NCBI GenBank assembly: GCA_051004015.1
Contig: JBPCKT010000113.1
Location: 1 to 40,105, forward strand
Reading direction: 5' to 3'
DNA: 40,105 nucleotides
DNA from: SXOA01 sp051004015
GTDB taxonomy: Bacteria > Planctomycetota > Planctomycetia > Pirellulales > Pirellulaceae
Numbering within the stretch: the stretch's first letter is position 1; each line of letters begins with the position of its first letter. Below the pieces are notes generated by a model. That model did not search any database, had not been told where the DNA came from, and was given only the letters and a program-made list of their open reading frames with translations. Of the stretch, positions 1 to 8,064 are shown in pieces. The position numbers were made by a program, and so were the translations under genes.

Positions 1-456
1 GTGGGGGGGGGACCCCCCGGAAGGACCCGAAACCCGTCCCCCCCCAGGCCATTCATGCCGCTTATCACCGCTTATAGGAATTTCAGACCACTCACGCGGG
101 CGGCCGCTGAAAGACGTTTATGGACAAGTGTTTACAGCGACGAGTAGAGCGATCAAGCGTTTGAAAAACAGCTTATAACCTGGCTGTCGCCGCAATAATG
201 AACCCTTATGAAACCCTTATGGGGGGTTATATAGGCCGTTTTTTGCTAAACCCTTGGCGGCCAAGGATTAACAATTATCGCATGACTGAAAAAACTATTA
301 TGGGAGACTCATCGGCAGCGAGGAACATCCACAAACCCCTCCCACCGAGATCCCGTGTTGATAAACCTCACTCGCAGTTCACCGCAAGTAGCGGTCAGCA
401 CGAACTTTACGACCATGCAAAGGAAGAATACTTCACCAATTGACCCCAGGTGCAGC
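1..456. other. Non-coding left edge, downstream of pntB
   Basis: I find no convincing gene in this stretch. It opens with a run of nine G followed by a C-run, which looks like a contig edge or a strong GC hairpin. Around positions 198-225 the sequence AACCCTTATG occurs twice nearly in tandem, followed by a G-run that can pair with the upstream C-triplets. The one open frame here (198-443) has no recognisable domain and a composition unlike the neighbouring genes. The segment lies 3' of the minus-strand pnt operon, so it may hold its terminator, but I see no classical stem followed by a T-run. Confidence 0.5.
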
Positions 457-1866
457 CTAGTGCCCCGCTTCGCCCGACAGCACTTTCACGAGATCGCCGA
501 CCACGGCCTTCGCGTCTCCGAAGAGCATGAAGGTGCGGTCCAGGAAGTAGAGCTCGTTGTCGATCCCCGCAAAGCCGGGGTTCTTGCTGCGCTTGATGGC
601 GAGCACGATTTTGGCTTTGTCGGCGGCGATGATGGGCATGCCGTAGATTGGGGTGGCTTTGTCGTGCCGGGCCGCGGGGTTCACGGTGTCGTTGGCGCCG
701 ATGACCAGGGCCACATCGCACTGGGGCATATCGGGATTGATCTCGTCCATCTCCACCAGGTCGGTGTAGGGGATGTCCGCCTCGGCCAGCACCACGTTCA
801 TATGCCCGGGCATTCGCCCCGCCACGGGATGGATGGCGAACTTGACGGTGATCCCCCGCTTCTTGAGCTGGTCATAGAGCTCGCGAACCCGGTGCTGGGC
901 CGCGGCGACCGCCATGCCGTAGCCAGGGACAATCACCACGAGGTTGGCCTGCTCCAGGATCTGGGCAGCTCCTTCGATGGTTTCGGACTTGTAGGTCTTC
1001 TGTTCGCCGCCGGCTGCCGCGGCTTGCACCTGGCCGAAGGCCCCGAACAGCACGTTCGTGAAGGAGCGGTTCATGGCCCGGCACATGATGATCGACAGGA
1101 TCAGGCCGCTGGACCCGTCGAGAGCACCGGCGACGATCAGCAGCTTGTTATTCAGCACAAAGCCCATCGCCACGGCCGCGAGCCCGGCATAGGCATTGAG
1201 AATGGAGATGACGGTGGGCATGTCCGCCCCGCCGATGGGAATGACCAACAGCACGCCAAAGGCCAATGCCAGCAGCACGATGAGGACCATCGCCAGGCCC
1301 GGAAAGATTCCCACCGGCTGGAAGACAAGGTACAGCCCGAGCAGACACGCGAGTGCGAGCAAGCCGACGTTCGTCGCGTTCTGGAATGGATACGTCACCG
1401 GCCGCTGGGGAATCCATTTGACCTCCTGCAGCTTTCCCGCGGCCATCAGGCTGCCGGTGAACGTCAGAAAGCCGAGGATAACTTCGACCACGAGGGCGAA
1501 CATGCAAAACGGCGTCAGTTTTTCTGGCTCATGGGACGCCATCAGGCAATACTCTGCCGTGCCGACCAGCCCGGCGGCCAGTCCGCCGAAAGCATGCGAG
1601 ATGGCGGTCCGCTGCGGAACCGCGGTGAGCGGGACCAGCGACAGCGGCACGCCGACCGCAACGCCGAGGACGATAGCGGCGATGATCCAAACGTGATGGA
1701 CGATCCCCGGCTGAAACCAGGTCGCCACAATGGCCAGTGCCATCGCACCCGCGCCGGCCACGACGCTGCGGCGGGCGGTCTTGGGGTCGTTCATCCAGTA
1801 CAAGGAAAAGATGAACAGGACCGCCGCCACGAGGTAGGCGATCTGCACCAGAAACGGCGGCATCAC
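457..1866 (-). CDS. pntB: NAD(P) transhydrogenase subunit beta (PntB)
   Basis: Membrane subunit of the proton-translocating transhydrogenase, which moves hydride from NADH to NADP+ driven by the proton gradient. The 469 residues match the usual PntB length (about 460). The N-terminal two thirds are a series of hydrophobic helices (domain II); His91 in the AISHAFGG segment corresponds to the conserved proton-channel histidine of E. coli PntB. The C-terminal NADP(H)-binding domain III shows GYGMAVAAAQ, HPVAGRMPGHMNV, IGANDTVNPAA and a KRSKNPGFAG segment. It is the last gene of a three-gene operon and its start overlaps the end of the preceding subunit gene by 4 bp, implying translational coupling. 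Confidence 0.97.
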   Translation of the reverse strand: MMPPFLVQIAYLVAAVLFIFSLYWMNDPKTARRSVVAGAGAMALAIVATWFQPGIVHHVWIIAAIVLGVAVGVPLSLVPLTAVPQRTAISHAFGGLAAGLVGTAEYCLMASHEPEKLTPFCMFALVVEVILGFLTFTGSLMAAGKLQEVKWIPQRPVTYPFQNATNVGLLALACLLGLYLVFQPVGIFPGLAMVLIVLLALAFGVLLVIPIGGADMPTVISILNAYAGLAAVAMGFVLNNKLLIVAGALDGSSGLILSIIMCRAMNRSFTNVLFGAFGQVQAAAAGGEQKTYKSETIEGAAQILEQANLVVIVPGYGMAVAAAQHRVRELYDQLKKRGITVKFAIHPVAGRMPGHMNVVLAEADIPYTDLVEMDEINPDMPQCDVALVIGANDTVNPAARHDKATPIYGMPIIAADKAKIVLAIKRSKNPGFAGIDNELYFLDRTFMLFGDAKAVVGDLVKVLSGEAGH

Positions 1867-2462
1867 TTCTTCTCCGTGCGGGTCTGCTTGAACATCTTGA
1901 GCATGCGGTCGGTAATCAGAAACCCGCTGACGACGTTGGTCATGGAAGCGAACAAGGCAATCGCGCCCATGATGCGGATGGTCAGATTCTCCGTCGATCC
2001 GGTGACAATAATCGCGCCGACGATGGCAATTGCCGAAATAGCGTTGGTCAGCGACATCAGCGGCGTGTGCAGCAGCCGCGACACGCGGGCCACGACTCCC
2101 AGGCCGATGATGGTGGCCATTACGAAGACGAACAGGAGGGCACTGTAATCGACGACTTCATCGACTGCCGTTGCCGGTTCATCCGCGGTAGCGGAAGTCA
2201 CTTTTTCCGTTGTTTCTTTGACCGAGGATGGCGCTGGCGTTTTCGGTGGCTCGGCCTTGGTAGCTTTTTCCGTTGGTTTCTCAGCCGCCTTGTCCCCGGT
2301 CTTGGCGGCAGACGATGGTTGGGCGGCCGCGCCGATCTTCTCCGCGCCGGACTTGCTGGAAGTTTGCGCGCGGGAACTGGGCGCCAGCATCGCCAGAAAC
2401 ACTGCAACAATGGTCGCGGTCGGGATCGCGAAGCTCAGGTAGTTCAGCAGCGGTTGTTTCAT
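1863..2462 (-). CDS. pntAB: NAD(P) transhydrogenase subunit alpha part 2 (membrane part), with extended loop
   Basis: Membrane portion of a split alpha subunit. Residues about 102-190 carry the three helices and the HTPLMSLTNAIS motif of the family, ending in DRMLKMFK like the E. coli PntA C-terminus. The N-terminus has one more hydrophobic helix (about residues 9-28), the likely equivalent of the first PntA membrane helix. Between it and the second helix lies a low-complexity segment of roughly 70 residues (about 32-102), rich in Ala, Lys, Glu, Pro and Thr, where E. coli PntA has a loop of only about ten residues. The usual separate subunit is about 100 aa; this one is 199 aa. By the known topology the insert would face the periplasm (inference). 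It overlaps both neighbours by 4 bp. Confidence 0.92.
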   Translation of the reverse strand: MKQPLLNYLSFAIPTATIVAVFLAMLAPSSRAQTSSKSGAEKIGAAAQPSSAAKTGDKAAEKPTEKATKAEPPKTPAPSSVKETTEKVTSATADEPATAVDEVVDYSALLFVFVMATIIGLGVVARVSRLLHTPLMSLTNAISAIAIVGAIIVTGSTENLTIRIMGAIALFASMTNVVSGFLITDRMLKMFKQTRTEKK

Positions 2463-3610
2463 GTTGTCCCCAGCGCCTCACGAATTCTCGGATGCGAAAT
2501 CTGCCCGTCTTGGGCGGCCATCGTCTCGCGGATGATTTCGTCGTCGCGGTTGAGCTCAAGCTGTCCATTCTTGACGATGTGCTGGAGCAGAGCGGTGACG
2601 TTGCCACTGAACAACTGGCTGGCGTGGGTGGGGGCGTCACTGGCCAGGTTCGTGGGGCCGAGGATGGTGACGCCATGAGCCACCACCCGTTCATCCGCCT
2701 TGGTGAGGGCACAGTTGCCGCCGCGATCCGCTGCCAGGTCCACAATCACGCTCCCCACATGCATCCCCGCCACGGCATCGGCCGTAATGAGCTGCGGAGC
2801 TGGCTTACCGGGAATCGCGGCCGTGGTGATGACGATGTCGCTCTCGCCGACGACCTTGGTCAGCAGCTCCCGTTGTTTGCGATAGAACTCCTCCCCCTGC
2901 GCCTTGGCGTAGCCTCCTTTGTCCTGAGCGTCGCCGGCTTCCAGCGGCAGCTCGACGAATTTTCCGCCCACGCTCTCCACTTGCTCGCGGCAGGCGGGAC
3001 GCAGATCATACGCCCGCACCACCGCGCCCAATCGCTTGGCCGTCGCGATGGCCTGCAATCCGGCGACGCCCGCGCCAATGACGAATGCCTTGGCAGCCGT
3101 CAGCGTGCCGGCCGCGGTCATCATCATGGGGAGCAGCTTGGGCAACTCCGTCGCGGCCAGCAGCACCGCGCGGTAGCCAATCACGGTGGCCATCGAGGAG
3201 AGGACGTCCATCGATTGAGCCCGCGTGGTGCGGGGAATCAATTCCAAGGCGAAGAGTGTTGCACCCGTCTTGGCGATTTCGTCCACCGCCTTGGGCTCGC
3301 CGAGTGGATCGCACATCCCCAGCAGCACCTGGCCGCTGCGCAGGCGCGAGAGATCATCGCGACCGCCCTGGAGATTTGCTCCCAGAGAGCGAACCTGCAC
3401 AATGATGTCGGCGGCAAAGACGTCGTCGCGCGTGGCGGCGATCTTGGCTCCCTTGTCCAGATACAACCGGTCGGCAAACCCGGCGGCAGCTCCAGCTCCG
3501 GTCTCCACCAGCACATCCAGTCCCGCCTTGATGAGCAGCGGCACGCTGGCGGGGACGAGCCCCACGCGCCGCTCCCCGGGATAGGTTTCCTTAACGACTG
3601 CGACTTTCAT
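2459..3610 (-). CDS. pntAA: NAD(P) transhydrogenase subunit alpha part 1 (NAD-binding)
   Basis: Cytosolic NAD(H)-binding domain I of the transhydrogenase, related to alanine dehydrogenase. The 383-aa length is normal for the split form. Visible motifs are RAQSMD at residues 130-135, the Rossmann loop GAGVAG at about 179-184 followed by AIATAKRLGA, and a C-terminal domain with DLAADRGGNC. The ATG start is preceded by GGGAG six bases upstream, a good ribosome-binding site. It is the first gene of the operon, and the 153 bp upstream up to the next gene presumably contains the promoter, though I cannot assign -35 and -10 boxes with confidence. Confidence 0.96.
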   Translation of the reverse strand: MKVAVVKETYPGERRVGLVPASVPLLIKAGLDVLVETGAGAAAGFADRLYLDKGAKIAATRDDVFAADIIVQVRSLGANLQGGRDDLSRLRSGQVLLGMCDPLGEPKAVDEIAKTGATLFALELIPRTTRAQSMDVLSSMATVIGYRAVLLAATELPKLLPMMMTAAGTLTAAKAFVIGAGVAGLQAIATAKRLGAVVRAYDLRPACREQVESVGGKFVELPLEAGDAQDKGGYAKAQGEEFYRKQRELLTKVVGESDIVITTAAIPGKPAPQLITADAVAGMHVGSVIVDLAADRGGNCALTKADERVVAHGVTILGPTNLASDAPTHASQLFSGNVTALLQHIVKNGQLELNRDDEIIRETMAAQDGQISHPRIREALGTT

Positions 3611-3763
3611 GCTGCTCCCGCTACTGAATCTCGTTCAACATCGTTTTTCTATCGGCCTGCCGCCGCATGGCGTGTGAAGCAAGGCAAATTCTACCGGCTT
3701 TTGGCGACTTGCGGGGTGGCGTGGAGTGTGCCGGTTAAGCCGATGGTAATCAATGGCCGAAAG

Positions 3764-4141
3764 CTAACTCTTTTCCAGCTTTCCCAGGAATTCCTGCGGC
3801 GAGAGGGGTCGCTCCGGCTCCTTGACTGTTCCGGCGACAGTTCCCGGCGCGAGCTTACCATCGGCCCGCCCGTCGAGCATGTCGAGCTGGTCGGCCACGG
3901 CGGTAATTTCCTTCCGCGTCACCAGCCCCTTGCGGACGAGCGTTTCCGTGAGCGAATGTACCAGAAGCAGCGCCCGCGAGAGGTTCTCCTGCAGCGTCTC
4001 CACGGTATCTGTCGCCCGTGCCCTCGCATGGCTCGCCTCTCGCTGGGTCTGCTTCAGGTCGTCGTGCATGTCCAACAGCTTGTACCGCTCCCACGCTTCG
4101 GGGGCGAGATAGAACATCCAGTCAGAGGCGCGGGGGGACAT
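3764..4141 (-). CDS. Conserved-looking hypothetical protein with coiled coil
   Basis: A 125-residue protein that I do not recognise as a named family. There is no signal peptide or membrane segment. Residues about 20-80 are strongly helical and rich in charged residues with heptad-like spacing (LLDMHDDLKQTQREASH and following), so a coiled coil is likely. The C-terminal part is Gly/Pro/Glu-rich and ends with LSPQEFLGKLEKS. It lies 9 bp downstream of the HEAT-repeat protein gene on the same strand, so the two are probably co-transcribed. Function unknown; a scaffold or regulatory partner is only a guess. Confidence 0.7.
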   Translation of the reverse strand: MSPRASDWMFYLAPEAWERYKLLDMHDDLKQTQREASHARARATDTVETLQENLSRALLLVHSLTETLVRKGLVTRKEITAVADQLDMLDGRADGKLAPGTVAGTVKEPERPLSPQEFLGKLEKS

Positions 4142-4150
4142 CGCAGACTC

Positions 4151-5296
4151 CTAAGGTAGGTAGAGAGGAGATGGTTGTTCGAAAGTAGCCTTTCCGAAAC
4201 AGTCGATTGCTTGCGTGGCTGCGCTGCGGACGGTGTCTTCGCTATCGCGCAAAAGCCCCCGCAATTCGGGAATCACCGATTCGCGGTCTACCCCAATTTC
4301 TCCGAGCGTTTGCGCCGCGGCAGCCCGCAGCCGAGGAGCAACGGAATACAAGCAACCCTTCAACGCCGAGATCGCAGCCGCGGATCGGATTTTTCCAAGC
4401 GTACGGACGGCCTTATCGCTGACGTCGAGATCGCCATCAGCGAGGCATAGCGCGACTTGATCTACCGCGGCCACGCCATTCCGCCCTCGCTCCGCAAGCT
4501 CCCACAAGGCGACGTATCGAACGGTCGCGGAAGGCGATTGCAGCCGTTCGAGAAGCTGGTCGATGGAGAGATTGCGATAAGTACTCTGCTCGCCGAAGAG
4601 GGTGTCGCCGGTCTTGTTCAAGAACCGCAGGCCCCGCCAGAACGGCTCCGACAAGTCATGCCGCAGATAGCCGGCCCACTTTGGCTTTTGTTCGCCGCGC
4701 GCGAACGCGAACAGCGAAAACCCGTAGGCGAACATGCGGCCAGGCAGGTAGCCTTGCTTTTGCATGCTCCAGCCGCTCAACCGCCCATCGCTCCAATGCG
4801 ATTCCTTGAAGGTGGCATTGCCGGAAAATAGTCCAATCCCAAGGAAGACCGGCAGCAGATCGGTCAAGCGTTCGAGGTCGAGGTTGTTTTCCGCCAACAG
4901 TCCGCCACCCAATAGAAAATGATGAGACAGTTCGTGTGCGAGCGTGGCAACGAGCGACTCGGAGTCCGACAACTCGGATTCATTTACCAGGATGCGAGGC
5001 GGGTTTTCCTGAATATAGATGCCAAGTGCCCCCTTCATCTCCTTGCTACTACGGACTTCGAGAAGAATGTCTCGGTCGTCCAATTTTGTGTGGTTACAAA
5101 GACGGCGGAAGACCTTGGAAGCATCTTCCTCTCTCCCATCGAGCTCGTCGGGAAAAAACTCCGGCGTGGGGAGCATCACGGTTGCATCGATGAGTCGCTG
5201 CTGGCCGAGTTTCGCCAACAGCCAGTTCATCCGCAGTTCCACCCAGGCCTTTTCGGCCGTATCGAGGGGACATTGCGGCTGGAACCAACCAAACAT
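4151..5296 (-). CDS. HExxH gluzincin-like protein with C-terminal HEAT repeats
   Basis: 381 residues, no signal peptide. The first half contains a helix with HELSHH (His121, Glu122, His125), the zinc-protease motif, followed about 20 residues later by LERLTDLLPVFLG, where Glu142 or Asp146 could be the third metal ligand. Residues about 250-375 are Ala/Leu-rich paired helices, for example SATVRYVALWELAERG and PRLRAAAAQTLGEIG, typical of HEAT or PBS-lyase repeats, which usually serve protein-protein binding. The combination suggests a cytosolic metallopeptidase guided by a repeat scaffold, but the substrate is unknown and activity is inferred only from the motif. The gene lies just upstream of the coiled-coil hypothetical and downstream of an ABC ATPase gene. 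Confidence 0.8.
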   Translation of the reverse strand: MFGWFQPQCPLDTAEKAWVELRMNWLLAKLGQQRLIDATVMLPTPEFFPDELDGREEDASKVFRRLCNHTKLDDRDILLEVRSSKEMKGALGIYIQENPPRILVNESELSDSESLVATLAHELSHHFLLGGGLLAENNLDLERLTDLLPVFLGIGLFSGNATFKESHWSDGRLSGWSMQKQGYLPGRMFAYGFSLFAFARGEQKPKWAGYLRHDLSEPFWRGLRFLNKTGDTLFGEQSTYRNLSIDQLLERLQSPSATVRYVALWELAERGRNGVAAVDQVALCLADGDLDVSDKAVRTLGKIRSAAAISALKGCLYSVAPRLRAAAAQTLGEIGVDRESVIPELRGLLRDSEDTVRSAATQAIDCFGKATFEQPSPLYLP

Positions 5297-5335
5297 AGGC
5301 GTACTCAGCGGGAAATGGAGCGGTTAGTTGATGAC

Positions 5336-6379
5336 CTATCCTGCCCCGTCTTCCGGCGGCGCCTTATGGCAGGAAACCAGATGCTTGACCCCAACGAGTT
5401 GCGGCACGACCTGGCGGCAGTAGTCCTCCGCGATGGGGCAGCGGTCGGCGAAGGGGCAGCCGGGGTAGGTGCGGTCGGGGGAAGGGACTTCCCCCCGCAG
5501 GATGATCCGTTTGCGCTGCCGTTCGCGGACGGGATCGGGGATGGGAGCGGCGGAGAGGAGAGCCTGGGTGTACGGGTGTCGCGGATGGGCGTGCAGCGCT
5601 GCGGACGACGCCAGTTCGACAATCCGGCCGAGGTACATCACGCCGATGCGATGCGAGATGTGCCGCACGACGGACAGGTCGTGCGAGATGAACAGGTATG
5701 CCAGCCCAAGCTGCTGCTGCAAGTCCATCAGCAGGTTGATGACCTGCGCCTGGATGGAAACGTCGAGGGCGCTCACCGGCTCATCGCAGACAATCAGCTT
5801 GGGTTGCACGGCGAGTGCCCGGGCAATTCCAATCCGCTGCCGCTGGCCGCCGGAGAACTCGTGCGGATAGCGATTGAGGAACCGCGGATTCAGCCCGACC
5901 AGATCGAGCAGCCGCATCACTTCCAGCTTGCGATTGCGGGCGGCGTGCAGGCCGAAGATGTCCATCGGCTCCTGGACGATCTTGCCGACGGTCATCCGCG
6001 GATTGAGGGAGGCGTAGGGGTCCTGAAAGATCATCTGGATCTTGCGGCGATGCTCAAACATGCCCCGCGGCGAAAGCTGGTCAATACGCTCACCCGCCAG
6101 CCAGACTTCCCCGCTCGTCGGCCGCAGCAGGTTGATAATGGCCCGCGCCGTGGTCGTCTTCCCGCAGCCGGACTCACCGACGAGCCCCAGCGTCTCGCCC
6201 GGCTGGATCGCAAAGCTCACGCCATCCACCGCCCGGATGAACCCCTGCTCGGGCTTGAAAATGTTGCCGCGGCGGAAGGGAAAATAGACCTTGAGATCGC
6301 GCACCTCCAGGAGCGGCTCGCCGGAAGGACGAGGAGCCTTGTCAGAGAAGGGATTCGGTTTGGCGATGGTTGTCGACAT
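5336..6379 (-). CDS. Oligopeptide/dipeptide-type ABC transporter ATP-binding protein
   Basis: Cytoplasmic ATPase of an Opp/Dpp-type importer, closest to OppF/DppF. In order: Walker A GESGCGKT (68-75), Q-loop in MIFQDPYASLNPR (Gln119), signature FSGGQRQRIGIARAL (175 onward), Walker B LIVCDEP (195-201), D-loop SALD and switch His233 in FISHDLS. The C-terminal oligopeptide-transporter extension contains the Cys-bearing YPGCPFADRCP segment. No permease or binding protein is adjacent; a DppC-like permease gene occurs alone about 21 kb away on the same strand. The ATG at 6379 directly follows (in transcription) a heptamer-repeat element lying in its leader, and I see no clear Shine-Dalgarno there. 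Confidence 0.93.
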   Translation of the reverse strand: MSTTIAKPNPFSDKAPRPSGEPLLEVRDLKVYFPFRRGNIFKPEQGFIRAVDGVSFAIQPGETLGLVGESGCGKTTTARAIINLLRPTSGEVWLAGERIDQLSPRGMFEHRRKIQMIFQDPYASLNPRMTVGKIVQEPMDIFGLHAARNRKLEVMRLLDLVGLNPRFLNRYPHEFSGGQRQRIGIARALAVQPKLIVCDEPVSALDVSIQAQVINLLMDLQQQLGLAYLFISHDLSVVRHISHRIGVMYLGRIVELASSAALHAHPRHPYTQALLSAAPIPDPVRERQRKRIILRGEVPSPDRTYPGCPFADRCPIAEDYCRQVVPQLVGVKHLVSCHKAPPEDGAG

Positions 6380-6387
6380 GCTGCGCT

Positions 6388-6463
6388 CAGTACCAAGTAC
6401 TCAGTACTGAGTACTCTGCGTTGCATTCCACTTTACACTTTGCACTCTTCACTCTGCACTTCC
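6388..6463. repeat. Composite 7-bp-period repeat (AGTACNN block + CACTNNN block)
   Basis: From 6389 to about 6416 the sequence is four units of AGTACNN, each exactly 7 bp, producing an interlocking palindrome around AGTACT. After a short spacer, 6429-6463 consists of five units of the form CACTNNN. The element fills the gap between the M16-like gene and the ABC ATPase gene and contains the stop codon of the former (6449-6451, read on the minus strand). A second element of the same layout and orientation is at 22262-22384. Confidence 0.85.
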
Positions 6464-7696
6464 CCCGTCCCACTCCAGCCCCTCTGCTCCCAGCGTCACC
6501 ACGGTAAACTTCCCCGGCGGATGAGCGGCCAGATACTCGTTGATGCTCTCGACGGTTAGGCCGTCGATGATAGACCGCAATTCGTCCATCGTCCGCACGC
6601 GCCCCAGGTAGTACCAGTCGTAGGCGATGGAACCGGAGCGGCTGGGGCTGGATTCCTGCTGGATGATGAGGGACCGTTTGATACGTCCCTTGAGACGGTC
6701 CAACTCGGCCTGCTCGATGCCGCGGTACAGTCCGCGGATCTCGGTAGCCATCACGTCCAGCGTTTCCTGAGCCCGCTCCTTGGTGGTGCCGGCATAGGCG
6801 AACACGCCCCCACGGTCACGGAGTGAGTGGCAAATGCCGTAAACCGTATAGCACAGGCCGCGCTTCTCGCGGACCTCCGTGAAGAGGCGGGAGCTCATCC
6901 CGTCGGATAACACCCCCACCGCCCCGCGAAGCTGGAAATAATCGGGGTGGCGGTATGGCACTCCTTGAAACGCGATGCCGATATGCGTCTGGCTTGATTC
7001 GGCCGGCACATGCACATACTTTTGTTGCGGCGGCGTTTCCGGGGCGAGGAGTCCTTGTCCCTTCTCCCACTGGCCGAAATGCTGCATGACATGATCCCGT
7101 AAACGGGGCCAATCGAACTTGCCCGCCACGCTCAGGATCGACTCGCTCGCCCGGTAGGTGCGGCTAAAAAACTGACGCACGTCCGTCATGCTCAGGCTGC
7201 CGAGCGTCTCCACCGTTCCCTGCGGCGAGCGGCCGAAGGGTTCGCCATAAAACCGCTCGCGAAGGGTCAGCATCAGTTTCTGAGCCAGATCGTCCTCCAG
7301 CGCCCGTACCTCCTGCAAACAGGAAAGCCGGGCGTCTTCCAACTGGTCTTCCGGCAAGTGGGGCCGCTGCACCGCGTCCGCGAAGATCGACAGCGCCGGC
7401 AACAGGCTCTCGCGAGGCATCGCTCCGCCGAAAGAAGTGTGCGAGTTGCTACAGCTCGACGAGCAATCCGCCCCCAGATTCTCCAGGTCCGACACAAACT
7501 GCCGGCTGTCGCGCTCCCCCGCCCCGCGCTCCACCATCTCGCACGTCAGCCCCGCCAACCCCGCTTGAGCCGCCGGCTCATAAGCGCATCCCGACGGCGT
7601 GAGCAGGGCGAATGCCGCCGATTCTAGCCAGTCCATTTCTTCGGCAACGAGCGTGAGGCCGTTTGTCAGGCGATGGGAGAAGATTTTTTGGGACAC
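6449..7696 (-). CDS. M16-family peptidase homologue lacking the zinc motif
   Basis: Insulinase/processing-peptidase-like protein, M16B size (415 aa) when started at GTG 7696, giving an N-terminus that opens directly on the family's first strand (TNGLTLVAEE). The region that should read HxxEH reads GLAGLTCEMVERG (about residues 46-58), so the metal-binding residues are absent. The second-half motif is retained: SDGMSSRLFTEVREKRGLCYTVY with Arg279 and Tyr283, the R/Y pair used for substrate binding. This matches the non-catalytic partner of heterodimeric M16 peptidases; no catalytic partner is encoded in this window. An upstream extension of the frame (to 7900) contains no conserved sequence and overlaps another small frame, so I reject it. 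The C-terminal codons run into a CACT heptamer repeat. Confidence 0.85.
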   Translation of the reverse strand: MSQKIFSHRLTNGLTLVAEEMDWLESAAFALLTPSGCAYEPAAQAGLAGLTCEMVERGAGERDSRQFVSDLENLGADCSSSCSNSHTSFGGAMPRESLLPALSIFADAVQRPHLPEDQLEDARLSCLQEVRALEDDLAQKLMLTLRERFYGEPFGRSPQGTVETLGSLSMTDVRQFFSRTYRASESILSVAGKFDWPRLRDHVMQHFGQWEKGQGLLAPETPPQQKYVHVPAESSQTHIGIAFQGVPYRHPDYFQLRGAVGVLSDGMSSRLFTEVREKRGLCYTVYGICHSLRDRGGVFAYAGTTKERAQETLDVMATEIRGLYRGIEQAELDRLKGRIKRSLIIQQESSPSRSGSIAYDWYYLGRVRTMDELRSIIDGLTVESINEYLAAHPPGKFTVVTLGAEGLEWDGGSAE

Positions 7697-7778
7697 GATG
7701 TAGGGTGCATGAGTGAAACGAAGTGCACGTGGCTTCGACCAGACACGCGTGCAAGAGTTGACGCCAACCGTTACCAAT

Positions 7779-8000
7779 TTACTGGCTGCGCAGAGCATCG
7801 CACAGACGCAATAGCGCCTTCTCAAGGGATTCAATGCGGCGCTCATCAGTCGTTTTCTCCGCATTTCGCGCCATGTGATAGCCCCACCGGCTTCTGTCAA
7901 GAGGCAATTCCTGCCGAATATTTTCTGGCGAGAAACTGCCTTTGTGGCCTCCGCGAAGCGAACGTATAATGCGGTCGTTGCGAGCGTGATTGAGCGACAA
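7779..8000 (-). CDS. Doubtful small protein (73 aa)
   Basis: An open frame with a TTG start, upstream of the M16-like gene. The C-terminal part (DERRIESLEKALLRLCDALRSQ) could form an amphipathic helix and may begin at an internal ATG in MARNAEKTT. There is no known domain, no strong ribosome-binding site and no membrane segment. If it is not real, the roughly 370 bp between 7697 and 8064 are non-coding and would hold the divergent promoters of the M16-like and DUF2617-like genes. Confidence 0.25.
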   Translation of the reverse strand: MSLNHARNDRIIRSLRGGHKGSFSPENIRQELPLDRSRWGYHMARNAEKTTDERRIESLEKALLRLCDALRSQ

Positions 8001-8064
8001 TCAATCGGCCGGGGGTTTCGCAGCAGTCAATTTTTTTCATACGCGTAGGTCAGGACCACTCATC

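Noticed and set aside
198..443. 81-aa frame at the left edge
   Set aside because: No ribosome-binding site, no domain, ends inside a non-coding stretch.
1..456. Replication origin or DnaA-box cluster
   Set aside because: TTAT-rich words occur but no match to TTATCCACA and no dnaA/dnaN or partition genes nearby.
355..2148. 597-aa open frame opposite pntB
   Set aside because: Antisense to a gene with full family motifs; its composition is His/Gly/Asp-rich as expected of a high-GC shadow frame.
2273..4159. 628-aa plus-strand frame over pntAA and the next hypothetical
   Set aside because: Shadow of well-supported minus-strand genes; no domain in its translation.
4919..6559. 546-aa plus-strand frame over the HEAT and ABC genes
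   Set aside because: Shadow of the ABC ATPase, whose Walker and signature motifs are intact on the minus strand.
7697..7900. 68-residue N-terminal extension of the M16 homologue
   Set aside because: No similarity to the family and overlaps another small frame; GTG 7696 gives the normal M16B N-terminus.
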